The notes beneath the pieces were generated by a model. That model was not told the DNA's origin. It searched no databases and saw only the letters and a list, made by a program, of their open reading frames with translations. DNA of 64,000 nt from contig NBIV01000021.1 in the NCBI GenBank assembly GCA_003194525.1, positions 1 through 64,000 of the forward strand. The letters run 5' to 3'. A program made the translations under genes and the position numbers. Shown here piece after piece: positions 41,985 through 51,638 of the stretch. This DNA is from Gracilariopsis chorda. Its lineage: Eukaryota; Rhodophyta; Florideophyceae; Gracilariales; Gracilariaceae. Every line of letters begins with the position of its first letter. Within the stretch, counting starts at the first letter, position 1.

Positions 41985-42108
41985 TATATGTCATCACACG
42001 CAAACCGCCAAGAAGAGAGTAAAGACATCAGATTCCCACGTACCAACGGTCCTTGGGGATCTGGTTCTCTTCTCTCCTCTTCGCGCGGTTTGCGTGTGAT
42101 GACATAAT
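41985..42108. mobile_element. MITE-like foldback element with TA flanks
   Basis: TGTCATCACACGCAAACCGC (starting at 41989) is exactly inverted at the other end (finishing at 42104), and both ends are flanked by TA, the target duplication of Tc1/mariner-type elements. Inside, further pairing continues (AGAAGAGAG with CTCTCCTCTT, and CAGATTCCCA with TGGGGATCTG), so nearly the whole element folds into one hairpin. The loop holds a one-mismatch copy of GTACCAACGGTAC. It is non-coding. It could alternatively be a small-RNA precursor. Confidence 0.75.
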
Positions 42109-43379
42109 GGCACCCGATAGTAATGCTCCCCCAAATCCACCTCGGTTGTGACTAAACTACTACACAACAGAAGCAGTTGAGGGACAACTGAAAGCCGCCA
42201 TAGAGGAACGTAGCAGCAGTAGATTTATTGCAATCGTGGCTTCTGGCAATGAATTGAGTTGGAAAAGCGTGCCCCTTGCGGGGACTAGTGAATGACTACC
42301 AAGTGAAACGGAGACTTCCTGATGGCGTTCTGTACTTTCCCTTGGGAAATGCTTCACGTATATCAGATATCATCAACGAAGTCGCTCGGGCTGTGGAAAG
42401 AACTGGTGGATATCAGTTAGCGAGAACATTTAGAGGCCTCAGATAAGGCAGTGCGATGGTTTAGTCCTCATAAATGTTTGCTTCTGGTTTATTATGGCAG
42501 GTGAACGGATTCACATCGGAAGTGTTTTGGGATCTCCGTGCAATGCTGCAATGTTCCACAATGAGAGCTTAATGCTGTATACAATAACGGATAAGCACCT
42601 TTTGAGAGGAGCAGATAGCAAAGTTGCGTTTCAAGTGAGAGAGATTCATGAAACTCTTGCACAGAGTATGGTAACGACTCTTGCTGGATTTGATAGCGGT
42701 TTCCACCTGAGTTCCTTAAGCAATGAAGCGTTCAGAGAAAGTTTGGACACATGCGGTAGGCTGCCTCTTGCTCTTTGGTTTGCCGGCGCCACGGTTATGC
42801 AGTATTGCGATAATCGGGACCAAAGCAAACAGGATGCGTGAAATTTTATTACAGCAAACTGAAAACAAGAAGCTTGGTGATGGACAAGTAGACGTGTACA
42901 GTGCCCTGGTATTGAAGAATGATAGGTCTCCTGAAGTCACACCCCGGAATGGGTTTTGAGAGAACGTTCAAGAAGACGTTTGAGGAGATGTTTCGGGTAT
43001 TTTGTGTGCTGCGGAAACTCTAGAAGTTAAACGACAAAGTCCCGCAGGCAATGTGGAGTTTTGACGATTTGGATGGCGCTCAAGAGATTTCTGAATGGTT
43101 CTGCAGAGCATCTCTTGTGAAGAGGACGGAGAACGAGAATATATCTTTGTTCAACTTCATGATCTGGTCTTGCACATTGTCATATATAAGACTTCAGAGG
43201 ACGAAGGAAGAGGCTGGCATAAGACTTTAGCGAGGCTGCTCGAATGAGTTGCGACTTCGTTGCCAGTAATAATTGGACGCTCTCTTTCAGATGTACAGGC
43301 GAGCAGTAACACGTGCTAAGCATTGTAAACGGATGCGACAGTTTTGGTCAGAGGTCAAAGAACATGCACATCGACCTTG

Positions 43380-43735
43380 GGTCGTGTGAACAAAATCACG
43401 CTTCTGTGATCAAATGACTCTGGTCGCAGAGCAGATCAGAGCTTGTTTTAGATAGTGGAATAGAGACAGAAGTACTGCTTTTCAGCAGTATATAAGTAGA
43501 GTAGATCGCGTGCTTGCTGGAGGGTAGATAGACAACGACAACAGACGACAACTACGACTAAACTGCGATGGCTACCACGATTTAATTTGTTGCTTTGGCG
43601 ATTAGTCTGGGTACTTGGGTGCCCTGAAATAAAGAGATGGAGTGGACACCGACCTGCTGATTACTCCGGACGCCGCAGCGCGTCCTGAAATAACAGGAGG
43701 AGGGAAAGCGTCCTGTGGCGAGTACTCCGAGTGTT
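43380..43735 (+). mobile_element. Possible solo LTR-like block
   Basis: A TATA box (TATATAAG, 43489-43496) is followed 130 bp later by AATAAA (43628-43633), the layout of an LTR U3-R-U5, between the NB-ARC and WD40 remains. I cannot define its ends or a target duplication, so it could instead be an unrelated promoter. Confidence 0.25.
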
Positions 43736-44039
43736 CAATCTCTCTGAACTAACGAGCAGGGCGTACAGGTCGGCACGCCGCAGTGGAGTTCCTCGACAAG
43801 TCGAACCTTCACTCGGGCTTCTAGACGAGTCAGGAGGCGTAGCGTATGAAGGGATACGAGTTGAAGATTGCAACAGCATTCTCGGCATCTCTCACGATGC
43901 GAATATTGTGAGGATTCTTTGGATAGGTTCTTATGGACAGAGTTTTATTAGTGAACATGAAAGGGTGCAGGACAGTGAGAAAACATACGTGCTTGGGATA
44001 GAATTTGTTGACAATGCATCATTCGGCAGCCGCCATAGT

Positions 44040-44393
44040 GACTCTCAAGGAGAGCGCATACGGCCCTGTCGCAAGTATTTGCCGGACACGTTCCGACGCT
44101 ACATCCAGTCTCCACTTTTCTCAACAACAGGAAATGCTTCTGCCCGCTCGGATGTGCGCTCAACATACTTAATAGTGTACACAATTTCGTTCTTAGATGC
44201 CGCCGAAGAGCGGCATCCCGGCGTCGAGAGCTCCCATCTATCCGAGAGAGGCAGGGTTCTGACGCCGAATCAATAGTAAGGACATCGCCAGAAAAGCTGC
44301 TGGTTTATCTAGAGAGAGAGGGGTTCTTCTCAATGTAACCCCTACCGTAGTCTTGGGATTAGAGACACGAGCTCATATAAACACACACACATA
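44040..44393 (+). mobile_element. LINE 3' end, copy 2 (5' truncated)
   Basis: About 350 bp nearly identical to 39555-39907, including the zinc-ribbon-like coding end (AACAACAGGAAATGCTTCTG region), the shared 3'UTR and the AC-repeat tail. Only the 3' end was inserted. It lies inside the NB-ARC/WD40 pseudogene. Confidence 0.88.
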
Positions 44394-44610
44394 CCTCCCG
44401 ACAGAATGATGTGTGGCCACCGCCAAAAGAATGTGAATGCACATGTGGTGTGTTCTTGGAAGGCGTAAAGGTATTGGTCTCTGCGTATGACGATGGAAAA
44501 ATTATTCATGCGGGACGTAGCTTCAAGATACAAACTTGAATGCTCTTTCGAGTATGCTCCTGCTGTACTTCACCATTTGTCTTGGTGGATGATGTGGGGC
44601 CTGTTTAAAT

Positions 44611-44631
44611 ATGTATGTATGTATGTATGTT
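44611..44631. repeat. (TATG)n microsatellite
   Basis: About five tandem GTAT units. Confidence 0.8.
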
Positions 44632-46300
44632 TACGGGCGAACGCCACTAATTCCGACAGCGTGGTAGGTACTCTTGTTGACGATTCCCTCTCTCCACAAG
44701 AATTCCAACAGTTTGAATATGTCGGTACTGGACTTGGGACGTCGCTAAACTCGACCAGTGATCGACGGCCTGCCGCTTTGGGTTGTCGATCACCGTTGCG
44801 GACCTGGAAGGTAAGTCGCAAAAAGGCCCCTGACTATCTGCGCGACAGCAGTAGGCTTGGAATTCTTCATCAGAAGACCACTCTACCACCGTTTCCCTGA
44901 CTTTTCTCCATCCTGAATGAGCTCCAACGGAGACATGATGCGATCGGGGGTTTTCCAGGGTTTTTCTCGGAAGGTGCAGGATAGGGTTGATGGACCTTGA
45001 ACAGTTGCAGGCTGATTCTCTTTTTGTCAATTCGCCCACGATATGAGGATTGGAAGAAGAGAACGCGACCATGAACTTCTGGTTGCACAACGTGGTACGT
45101 GCAGAACGCCTTGTCGTGGTGGGCCCCTTAGCCAATGACTTATACAGAGGGAGGAGGAGAGGGAGAAATTTAGGGAACAAGGGATGAAAGGCGATGATCA
45201 TCGGTGACAAAATGCTCACGCAGACGAGAGTACCTTTGAGATCTAATGCTCTCTTTGCTTCATCACAAAGTAGCTCAGTGACCCTAACACGGCTGAAAGT
45301 CTTAGTTTGTAGCTACGATAACAAAGAAAGCATTATAGGTATTGGAGGTTTGTAGTAAACCTCACGATGTACGAGTAATAGACGTATACGCTACAATAAA
45401 GAAGAAGTCGGTACTGGACGTGTTACATACGTTGGAACAAGTGGCGATGGAAATTGTTTACGGTTCAGAGTTGGTGCTGCTACGTTTAGAACACAAGTAT
45501 TCAGGACGTTTTCGAAACTTCATTTCATGCATTTGAGGAAAACAGAGAATTCGAAGATGTTCATGCGAGTTTTGACGGAAAACGGATTGTCCGCTACAGC
45601 CTATCACCGAAATCTCTCTCTCTTTTGGGACAGAGATACTGGAGGGTGCTAGTGCACTGCATCCTGAGATGCAGCATACAATTGGGACATGTGAAAGATA
45701 AGGGTTACCGCTACCTTCAGCAGCGATGGAGGGCGGGCAGTGAGCGATCGCGAGACAGTGAAACACGGTTTTTGGAATATCGTCAGTACTGAAGGGGTTG
45801 TGCTATTTTTGAAAGTGCGCAACGGCCGGTTGTGCCGAGTTGCTGTGAGTAGCGATGCGAAAACAATCGTTTCCACTTCGGTTGACGGTATTATTCGTGC
45901 ATGAGATTAGGCAAACGGCGAGATGAAGGAGAACCTCGCGAGGTAGGGGGCACTGGACTTCTTGTCGTAAGCTGATACGAGATTTTGTGCCAGGGGTCTG
46001 CACATGGCACAAAAACAGGCACAGTTGGTGTATTCAACAATGAGAGAATGAGTGCTTTGCTCCGTCCGAACCGCTTTACACATGAAAGTTGTGTGGCCTA
46101 TCGTGGACATGGCACGAAGATAGTTACGGAGTCTGATGATTGGTGCATTCCTGTGTGCGACTCTGAGAGCGGCAAGATTATCGGAGAGCCTTTAAGCCCC
46201 TGAAGGGTTACGAGAATTGTGTGATCTCTGTTGCGTTCAGTAATCGAATCGTAGAGTCTTGTATCTATGGCCATTGTATGCCAGCGAACCCTTAAGCTTG

Positions 46301-47660
46301 AACGATAGGGCTTAATGTGAAAACCTCTTCTCAAGACGCCTGAATCTTCCATGGGAAAAGAGGTTTCTAAGAAATGCACATACCTTTTCTCCAATATCAA
46401 CGTACTAACTCTATGAGAGCTCGTACGTGAGCTGTTCCCAATGCTGACCCGTCAAAACTGGAAACCAGTTGGGGATACATTCTGATTCGTCTGATTCCAG
46501 CCAGCAGGTCTACGCGAGAAGAGGATCAATGCAATGCACCAAAGGCCAGGCCATGTCGCTTCCCTCGTGATCAGTCATCTTAGTACCAATCCAGCCATTA
46601 TTTTTCTTAGAATCGTAACACTGAATAAGCTATGATGCACTGTAGCTTAAACCTTTTTCCCCTTTCCCATGTTTTTAGCTGTGCTAATGTGTGCGTTTGA
46701 GTGTGTGTGTGGGTGTATGTGCATGTTGAAGAGAATCGGAGAACCCGTCTCTCTCTAGATAAACCAACAACTTTTCTGGCCATGTTCTTACTATTGATTC
46801 GGCGTCAGAACCTTGCCTCTCTGGGAGAGATGGAAATTCTCTACGTCGGGACGCCGCTCTTCGGCGGCATCTAAGAACGAAATGGTCTACACTATTGAGT
46901 ATGTTGAGCCCACGTCTAAGCGGGCAGAAACATTTCCTGTTGTGGATATAGCTGTGCAAATAGGCTCCTTCACGACAAGGTGAGAAATGTCTCAGAATAC
47001 AGTGCTGTATATTGCTCCTGAAGCATACTGACCACCGTATTGATGCAAATCGTAAGTGAAACGTGCCCGAAATGTTTGTCACCTGAGAGCTGAACACTGA
47101 CTGGAGTAACCTTTCCATCCTTAGTGCAAGTTTGCCAAAGTAAGTCGCCTGTCAAGAAACAATGAACTCCAAGATCCTTGGAATGAATACGACAAACGTC
47201 TCCCAGAAAGAAACAATGAAGCTTAAGTGTTCTTGGCAGAAAGCAAGATGACAAAAAAGGATACCATGCTTATCGCAGTGGAATATTCTCTTGAAGAACT
47301 GCAAACAACGGAATCCTTTACCAGAAAGGCTTAATCCTTTCCGCTCTTGGAGGCAGGGAGGATGTGACACGAACTTTTGCTTGAACTCGCTGTGAGATCA
47401 GATCTTCTGCGTGACAAGAGCAATTAATGGGTCTATCAATATGCCGTAATCAGACATATTGAACCCAAAATAAAATAAAGAATTAATGGGTAGGCGTTCC
47501 GAATAGAGGATGCGTTGAATGCTCTTCACCACCACGGCCTCCTGTAGTGCTTCGCTTTAGGTTGGCTCGCCCACATGAAAAAGAAAGAAATGCGAAATAC
47601 TCTTTTAATCTCTGTACACGACCAGCTAGATAGATAAATACATGTTACCATGGTCCACTT
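46301..47660. other. Spacer with LINE copy 3 and no gene
   Basis: Apart from the LINE 3' end at 46684 onward, no coding region is supported. A 94-codon minus-strand frame (46970-47254) is partly the 5' extension of LINE copy 3 and otherwise unrecognised. Confidence 0.5.
46684..46945 (-). mobile_element. LINE 3' end, copy 3 (diverged, minus strand)
   Basis: The minus strand repeats the C-terminal coding block of the same LINE family (NRKCFCPLRRGLN, VDHFVLRCRRRAASRRREF, VRTWPEKLLVYLERDG) with more differences than copies 1 and 2. The 3' tail is again CA-rich (46684-46720). Similarity fades upstream of about 46945 but the protein likeness extends to about 46990. Confidence 0.8.
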
Positions 47661-48705
47661 CTAAAGTGTTTCCCGCCATGTGCGAGGCAATGTGCGCAGT
47701 GCATCATACTTCAAAGAGCTATCTAGCCGCCAGCAAATAGGTTCATTACCAGTAAGACAAAACACAACAGCTTCAACAAATCGAAAGAATCCAGAGCGAT
47801 CCAAAACACGATTCCACCACCCAGAAAGAATACAGTAGTTTCCCTCATAAGCTGCTGAACTTTTGTGATGAGCTGCATGTGCCTTTGGTGACACTATGAC
47901 ACCCGCCTGTTGTAGGGCGCGAACCCAAGGTGCTGCTCGCGTCATGTGCGCTTGACGGTGAGTTTCTTGCGAAAGAACAATGAAGAATAGGAATGCGGAG
48001 TAGAATGATTGCCATTGATGGGGAATGGGAAGAAGAAGTAAGGCGCATAGTTGCGGAAGTGTGATTTTGGTGAGTCTGTACAAATTGTTGGGCATATCAC
48101 GAGCGGTTATGGTCCATGGGTACTTGTGATGGCCTTGAAAGGCATCAATTTGATCTGTGAAAAGTGGTGTGAAAGGTTAGTTAAAAGAATTGCGAGTAGA
48201 ACAAAGTGGGTGTCAAACAACACTTACATCCAACGAACGGGGTGTGTTTCGAGCCGTAGTTATCAACGGCGTGATGGTACACGCCCACTGCAAAGTCGGT
48301 GAAGATATATGCCGCAAAGATGGCGGAAAGGTCTGATAAGGCGTCCAGAGGCGTTGAGATGAGGGTTCCAACTTGGGCAAATGTGGCTAGAGAAGCGAGA
48401 GCAAATGCTGCTAGATAGAGCTGCTGTTCGGGTGTGCTTTGTAGACTGTCACCTTGGGCGATTAGTTGAGGCGTGGCCGAAGGCTTTTTGTAGTTGGGAT
48501 TGGTTGCAGGCGCTCTTGTGCGAGGTGGTGGGATGGTTTGTGTACATTTTGGCAGAATGCGGGTGCGATTAGTGAATGTAATGTGTTTGGAGTGTTGTCT
48601 TTCTGCCGGTGTTTGGAATTGGGATGCAGTCTTAGTGCGCGGGGAGGGGGTTAATCGAAGAGGGAATATCGCCACGAAAGCCAGTGACATGTTCACAGAA
48701 TGCAT
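47661..48705 (-). CDS. FAD4: FAD4-like plastid lipid desaturase (two exons)
   Basis: Exon 1 is 48705-48228 and exon 2 48154-47661; the 73-bp intron (GGAT|GTAAGT, CACAG|ATCAA) is in phase 1. The 323-residue product equals the length I recall for Arabidopsis FAD4. The N-terminal about 80 residues are Ser/Thr/Pro/Arg-rich, fitting a plastid transit peptide. The membrane domain has the family's histidine clusters: GVYHHAVDNYGSKHTPFVG, FQGHHKYPWTITARDMPNN and SPKAHAAHHKSSAAYEGNYC, followed by ILSGWWNRVLD. FAD4 puts the delta-3-trans double bond into palmitate on phosphatidylglycerol; TMEM189/plasmanylethanolamine desaturase is the animal relative. Motif details favour FAD4. It diverges from the TMEM223-like gene across 578 bp. 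Confidence 0.9.
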
Positions 48706-49283
48706 CCTGCCAGCGGAAAGAAGCGTTGCCGCTGTGAATGAGGCCGTGACCGAGCACGAAGAACGGCATGAGCTTCACGGTCACCATTTTGTGTGAAGTA
48801 GTCTGGGGGATTCATGCTGTTGCGTAACAATATTCGGTACCTGCGGTGGAGCAGATCAGAAGTAATGGACGAGGAAGGGAGCAGCTGCAATGGCGAAGAG
48901 AACTAAGCGAAGTACGCGCCACGGCTCATCATTCTTGTGGCCAACGCCGTTTCATAGCCAAATGTTCGTGGTGTCGTTTCGCTCGCATCGGTAGCAGGAT
49001 CATCCAATCGGAGCACGGCACTTGGCTCGAGCGGCGCTTTTACGCCGCCGTTTCCAATCTTGGATTCAGCTGTTGTTAGCCGGCTACTGTGCTGTCAACA
49101 TTACGTGGACAGCTGCGCACGGACGGGCCGATGCGAAGCGAAAGCATCCGCTTCGGCGCATTGCGCTTCGGCGCTGCGATTGCAACCGCGCGACGTCAAC
49201 AATTGCAGTGTACCTGCCCGCCCTGTCGTCATCCTTCCCCTGTACCCACATGTAGCCCGCAACGGATCGCATTCTTGTTTAAC
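48706..49283. other. Divergent promoter region, FAD4-like / TMEM223-like
   Basis: No coding feature supported; it must contain both promoters. Confidence 0.5.
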
Positions 49284-49910
49284 ATGAACGTCATGAACCC
49301 CATACGCTCTACAGCGCGCATAGCGCTGCGATCCTATTCCACGCCACCATCCTCATCGACAAGAAGCGCGCACATAATCTACAACAATCCGCGTCGCCTC
49401 CGCGCCGCAGGTATGACGCTATTGGCCGTAGGACAGGCCGGTTTCTGGGGAATGGCCACAGCACTTGCCCAACAAGCTCCAGAGCCCCTCATATCCTCCG
49501 GCTGGACAGTTGCCGGCGTCGGACTGAGCGCCGCCTTTGCCGCCATGGTAAACGCTTATCTCCGACGTAATGTCGCCGAAATCGCCCTTCTTAACGGCGC
49601 TTCCATTCGCGTCACAGCCCATTCCTTCGGTGGAATGCTTTCCACCCCCGTCGTCTTCACCCCGCATACCATTGTCCGCGGCCCCAAGCGTGACGATCCC
49701 TCCGAACGATACTGGACGTTTGGAGTCAAATCGTCCTCGCCGCGCCCGTTTTATTACTTCGTTGACACTAGTCACGGCGTTTTGGATCGCCATGCACTGG
49801 CTGCTCTCGTCAATGGCGGCGAGCATTTGATGGCTTTCTCTCACAAACGAGACGCTCAAATCATGACATCGCGCTGGCACCAATGGCAACAGATCTCTGG
49901 TAAACAATAA
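49284..49910 (+). CDS. TMEM223-like mitochondrial membrane protein
   Basis: A single exon of 208 residues with ATG at 49284 (MNVMNPIRSTARIALRSYST), an arginine/serine-rich presequence typical of mitochondrial import. Two hydrophobic helices follow (AAGMTLLAVGQAGFWGMATAL and VAGVGLSAAFAAMVNAYL). Then comes a soluble part with the TMEM223/186 pattern (IRVTAHSFGGMLSTPVVFTP, then FYYFVDTSHGVLDRHALAAL). Human TMEM223 is an inner-membrane protein linked to cytochrome c oxidase assembly; transfer of that role is inference. The frame extends upstream, but only this ATG gives a presequence. Its stop lies 3 bp from the stop of the polymerase gene. Confidence 0.72.
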   Translation: MNVMNPIRSTARIALRSYSTPPSSSTRSAHIIYNNPRRLRAAGMTLLAVGQAGFWGMATALAQQAPEPLISSGWTVAGVGLSAAFAAMVNAYLRRNVAEIALLNGASIRVTAHSFGGMLSTPVVFTPHTIVRGPKRDDPSERYWTFGVKSSSPRPFYYFVDTSHGVLDRHALAALVNGGEHLMAFSHKRDAQIMTSRWHQWQQISGKQ

Positions 49911-49913
49911 CAA

Positions 49914-51638
49914 CTAACAACTTCGTTCAAACGGCGCTCGATACGTCAGTCCCAGCGCCGCGAATACATCCATCTCGCTTTTCGGTTCCGGATTTAACTT
50001 CACTCTCTGTCCACTCTCCCGGTCAAACACCCCATGCTCGTTGAACGTCCACCCCTTCTTCTTCTCGCACCACCATCTCAAGTCTCGCTGAAACGGCGTC
50101 GACCCCGACCACGAAATCGTCGTGAAGCAGAATTCAAATGCATCCCGGACCCCGACTAAATCCAGACGAAAGAAGCAACCCTTGTACTTCGCAATGGCGT
50201 GAACCACGTCATGTGCGTACCGAAATATCGCTCGTGACGATCGCGCATGGTATCGAACTTCATTCCAACCGTTTGTGTCACTGCTTTCACGCAATACTTT
50301 CACGATCAGTCCAGTCCTTTCAAGTCTTGATATCAGCTCTTTCATTACTGAACTGCAGTCATGCGCGTACTTTTCTTGCCGACAATACAAGATGTCAACG
50401 TCATGCCCGCTGCTTTCCCCGCGGCGAAATCCACCGCATAGCTGGAAACGGAGGTGCAAATCATCTTCACCTGTCACGTTTGCAGCTTGCGATACCATAT
50501 CCACTACTGCGACAGCGTCTTTCCATCTTAGGTGTGCCAGCTTGTCAATGTATCCCAGATATCGCACTAAAACGTTGGCTTCGCTACTTTCATCACGCGA
50601 CGATTTTTCCACAAGTTGATCCATACTCGTTATCCGCAATTCGTCGTAATACCTTCTCGCCGAAACATATCCTAAACCGTACACGCTCTGAAACTGTGTT
50701 AGAATGCGCAACCTGTGGTCCGTTTCCATCAACTGCACCTCCCTTACAGTCCCGTTCATCAAGTACTCTTGTACGATGCTGAGTACCCGTGGACCGAGCG
50801 AATGCAGCGCTTGTGCATCCTGCACAGTTTGCAGTTTGAAAGGCACACATTTAAGAGCTGCACTGGCTCTTCTATACGCTCTAGCGCGAATGTCCGCCTC
50901 CGCTTCCGAGCCTCCAGCTTGTTCAAGTCTTCGTTTTTTCTCGATAATCTCTAGCAGTTTACAAAGTTCGTTGTTTGGTGCTTCGTATATCGCTTGAGTT
51001 ATGGTGCAGCGCTCGCACAAGAACCTTGGAAGTCCCTCTAGAAACTCCCTCTTCTCCGCAATGTCGCTGTTTTCACAGGTCTTTTTGCGACACCAAACCG
51101 GTAGAGTGTCAGCATTCTTCCGACTTTTGGAGCTCGCTTCTAATGCCGTATCCAGGTTGATTTCATCACTTTCTGGGACGGTGCTGGATTCGTGTTGTGT
51201 CGCTTTGGTTTGCTCCAGAACGTAGGGCTGTATGGGCACCCATCTCTGCTCTGCGAGAACTCTCGTGGCCCATTTTGTTTCGACGAAAACGACGTTCTTC
51301 ATTGTCTCTTCTCTATTCTCCACTACACGTCGCGCTTTTTTCGGATTGTCAGTGACAACTACAAGCCCTTCTGTAGCTGGTTGCTCATCTTCCGACTTCC
51401 TCTCGTCGAACTGCAGAATCTTTGCGCCAGCTGCTTTTAAATTCCTAGAGAGGATTTGTTGTTGGCGCTCTCTCAGTGGAGTGAGGATCACTGCTATGGG
51501 CCGATCGCTATCGCCGCGTGAAAGAAAGTCTACGTCTGTTTTAAGGCCTTGATTAGCATATGACAAACCTCCTTTGCGTGGCCGCTTTGCGTGGGGACCA
51601 TGCTCATCGCGATCCGATGTATTACTCTTTGACGACAT
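49914..51638 (-). CDS. Family X DNA polymerase (Pol mu/TdT-like) with BRCT domain
   Basis: An intronless 574-residue protein with ATG at 51638 (MSSKSNTSDRDEHG), followed by a basic KRPRK likely nuclear signal. An N-terminal BRCT domain (about 48-140, IAVILTPLRERQQQIL to VVFVETKWATRVLAEQRW) precedes the Pol X core (about 235-574): helix-hairpin-helix FQSVYGLGYVSARRYYDEL, then GGFRRGESSGHDVDILYC with the metal-binding Asp pair (about 412-414), and RLDLVGV with the third Asp (about 493). The palm/thumb ends with FTTISWSGSTPFQRDLRWW and NEHGVFD. GGFRRGxxxGHDVD is the Pol mu/TdT variant rather than Pol beta. Role is gap filling in non-homologous end joining. An internal Cys-rich insert (WCRKKTCENS to RFLCERCTI) is unusual. 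Confidence 0.9.
   Translation of the reverse strand: MSSKSNTSDRDEHGPHAKRPRKGGLSYANQGLKTDVDFLSRGDSDRPIAVILTPLRERQQQILSRNLKAAGAKILQFDERKSEDEQPATEGLVVVTDNPKKARRVVENREETMKNVVFVETKWATRVLAEQRWVPIQPYVLEQTKATQHESSTVPESDEINLDTALEASSKSRKNADTLPVWCRKKTCENSDIAEKREFLEGLPRFLCERCTITQAIYEAPNNELCKLLEIIEKKRRLEQAGGSEAEADIRARAYRRASAALKCVPFKLQTVQDAQALHSLGPRVLSIVQEYLMNGTVREVQLMETDHRLRILTQFQSVYGLGYVSARRYYDELRITSMDQLVEKSSRDESSEANVLVRYLGYIDKLAHLRWKDAVAVVDMVSQAANVTGEDDLHLRFQLCGGFRRGESSGHDVDILYCRQEKYAHDCSSVMKELISRLERTGLIVKVLRESSDTNGWNEVRYHARSSRAIFRYAHDVVHAIAKYKGCFFRLDLVGVRDAFEFCFTTISWSGSTPFQRDLRWWCEKKKGWTFNEHGVFDRESGQRVKLNPEPKSEMDVFAALGLTYRAPFERSC

Larger units (their letters stand above)
42140..46300 (+). pseudogene. 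Wrecked NB-ARC/WD40 (STAND-type) gene with insertions
   Basis: Scattered plus-strand frames keep the order of a STAND NTPase. The NB-ARC part (about 42170-43240) shows a decayed P-loop (IAIVASGN..SWKS), PDGVLYFPLGNAS, a kinase-2-like KCLLLVYY segment where LLVDDVW is expected, GRLPLALWFAG (GLPL motif) and LHDLVLHIVIY. The WD40 part (about 45540-46280) shows ASFDGKRIV, LFWDRDTGG, HGTKIVTESDD and DSESGKIIGEPL. The frame is broken many times, and a LINE 3' end (44040-44393) and an LTR-like block (about 43380-43735) interrupt the middle. The intact protein would be an intracellular receptor-like ATPase of the apoptotic-ATPase/NLR type. It is inferred from motifs; a degenerate mobile gene is the alternative. 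Confidence 0.5.
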
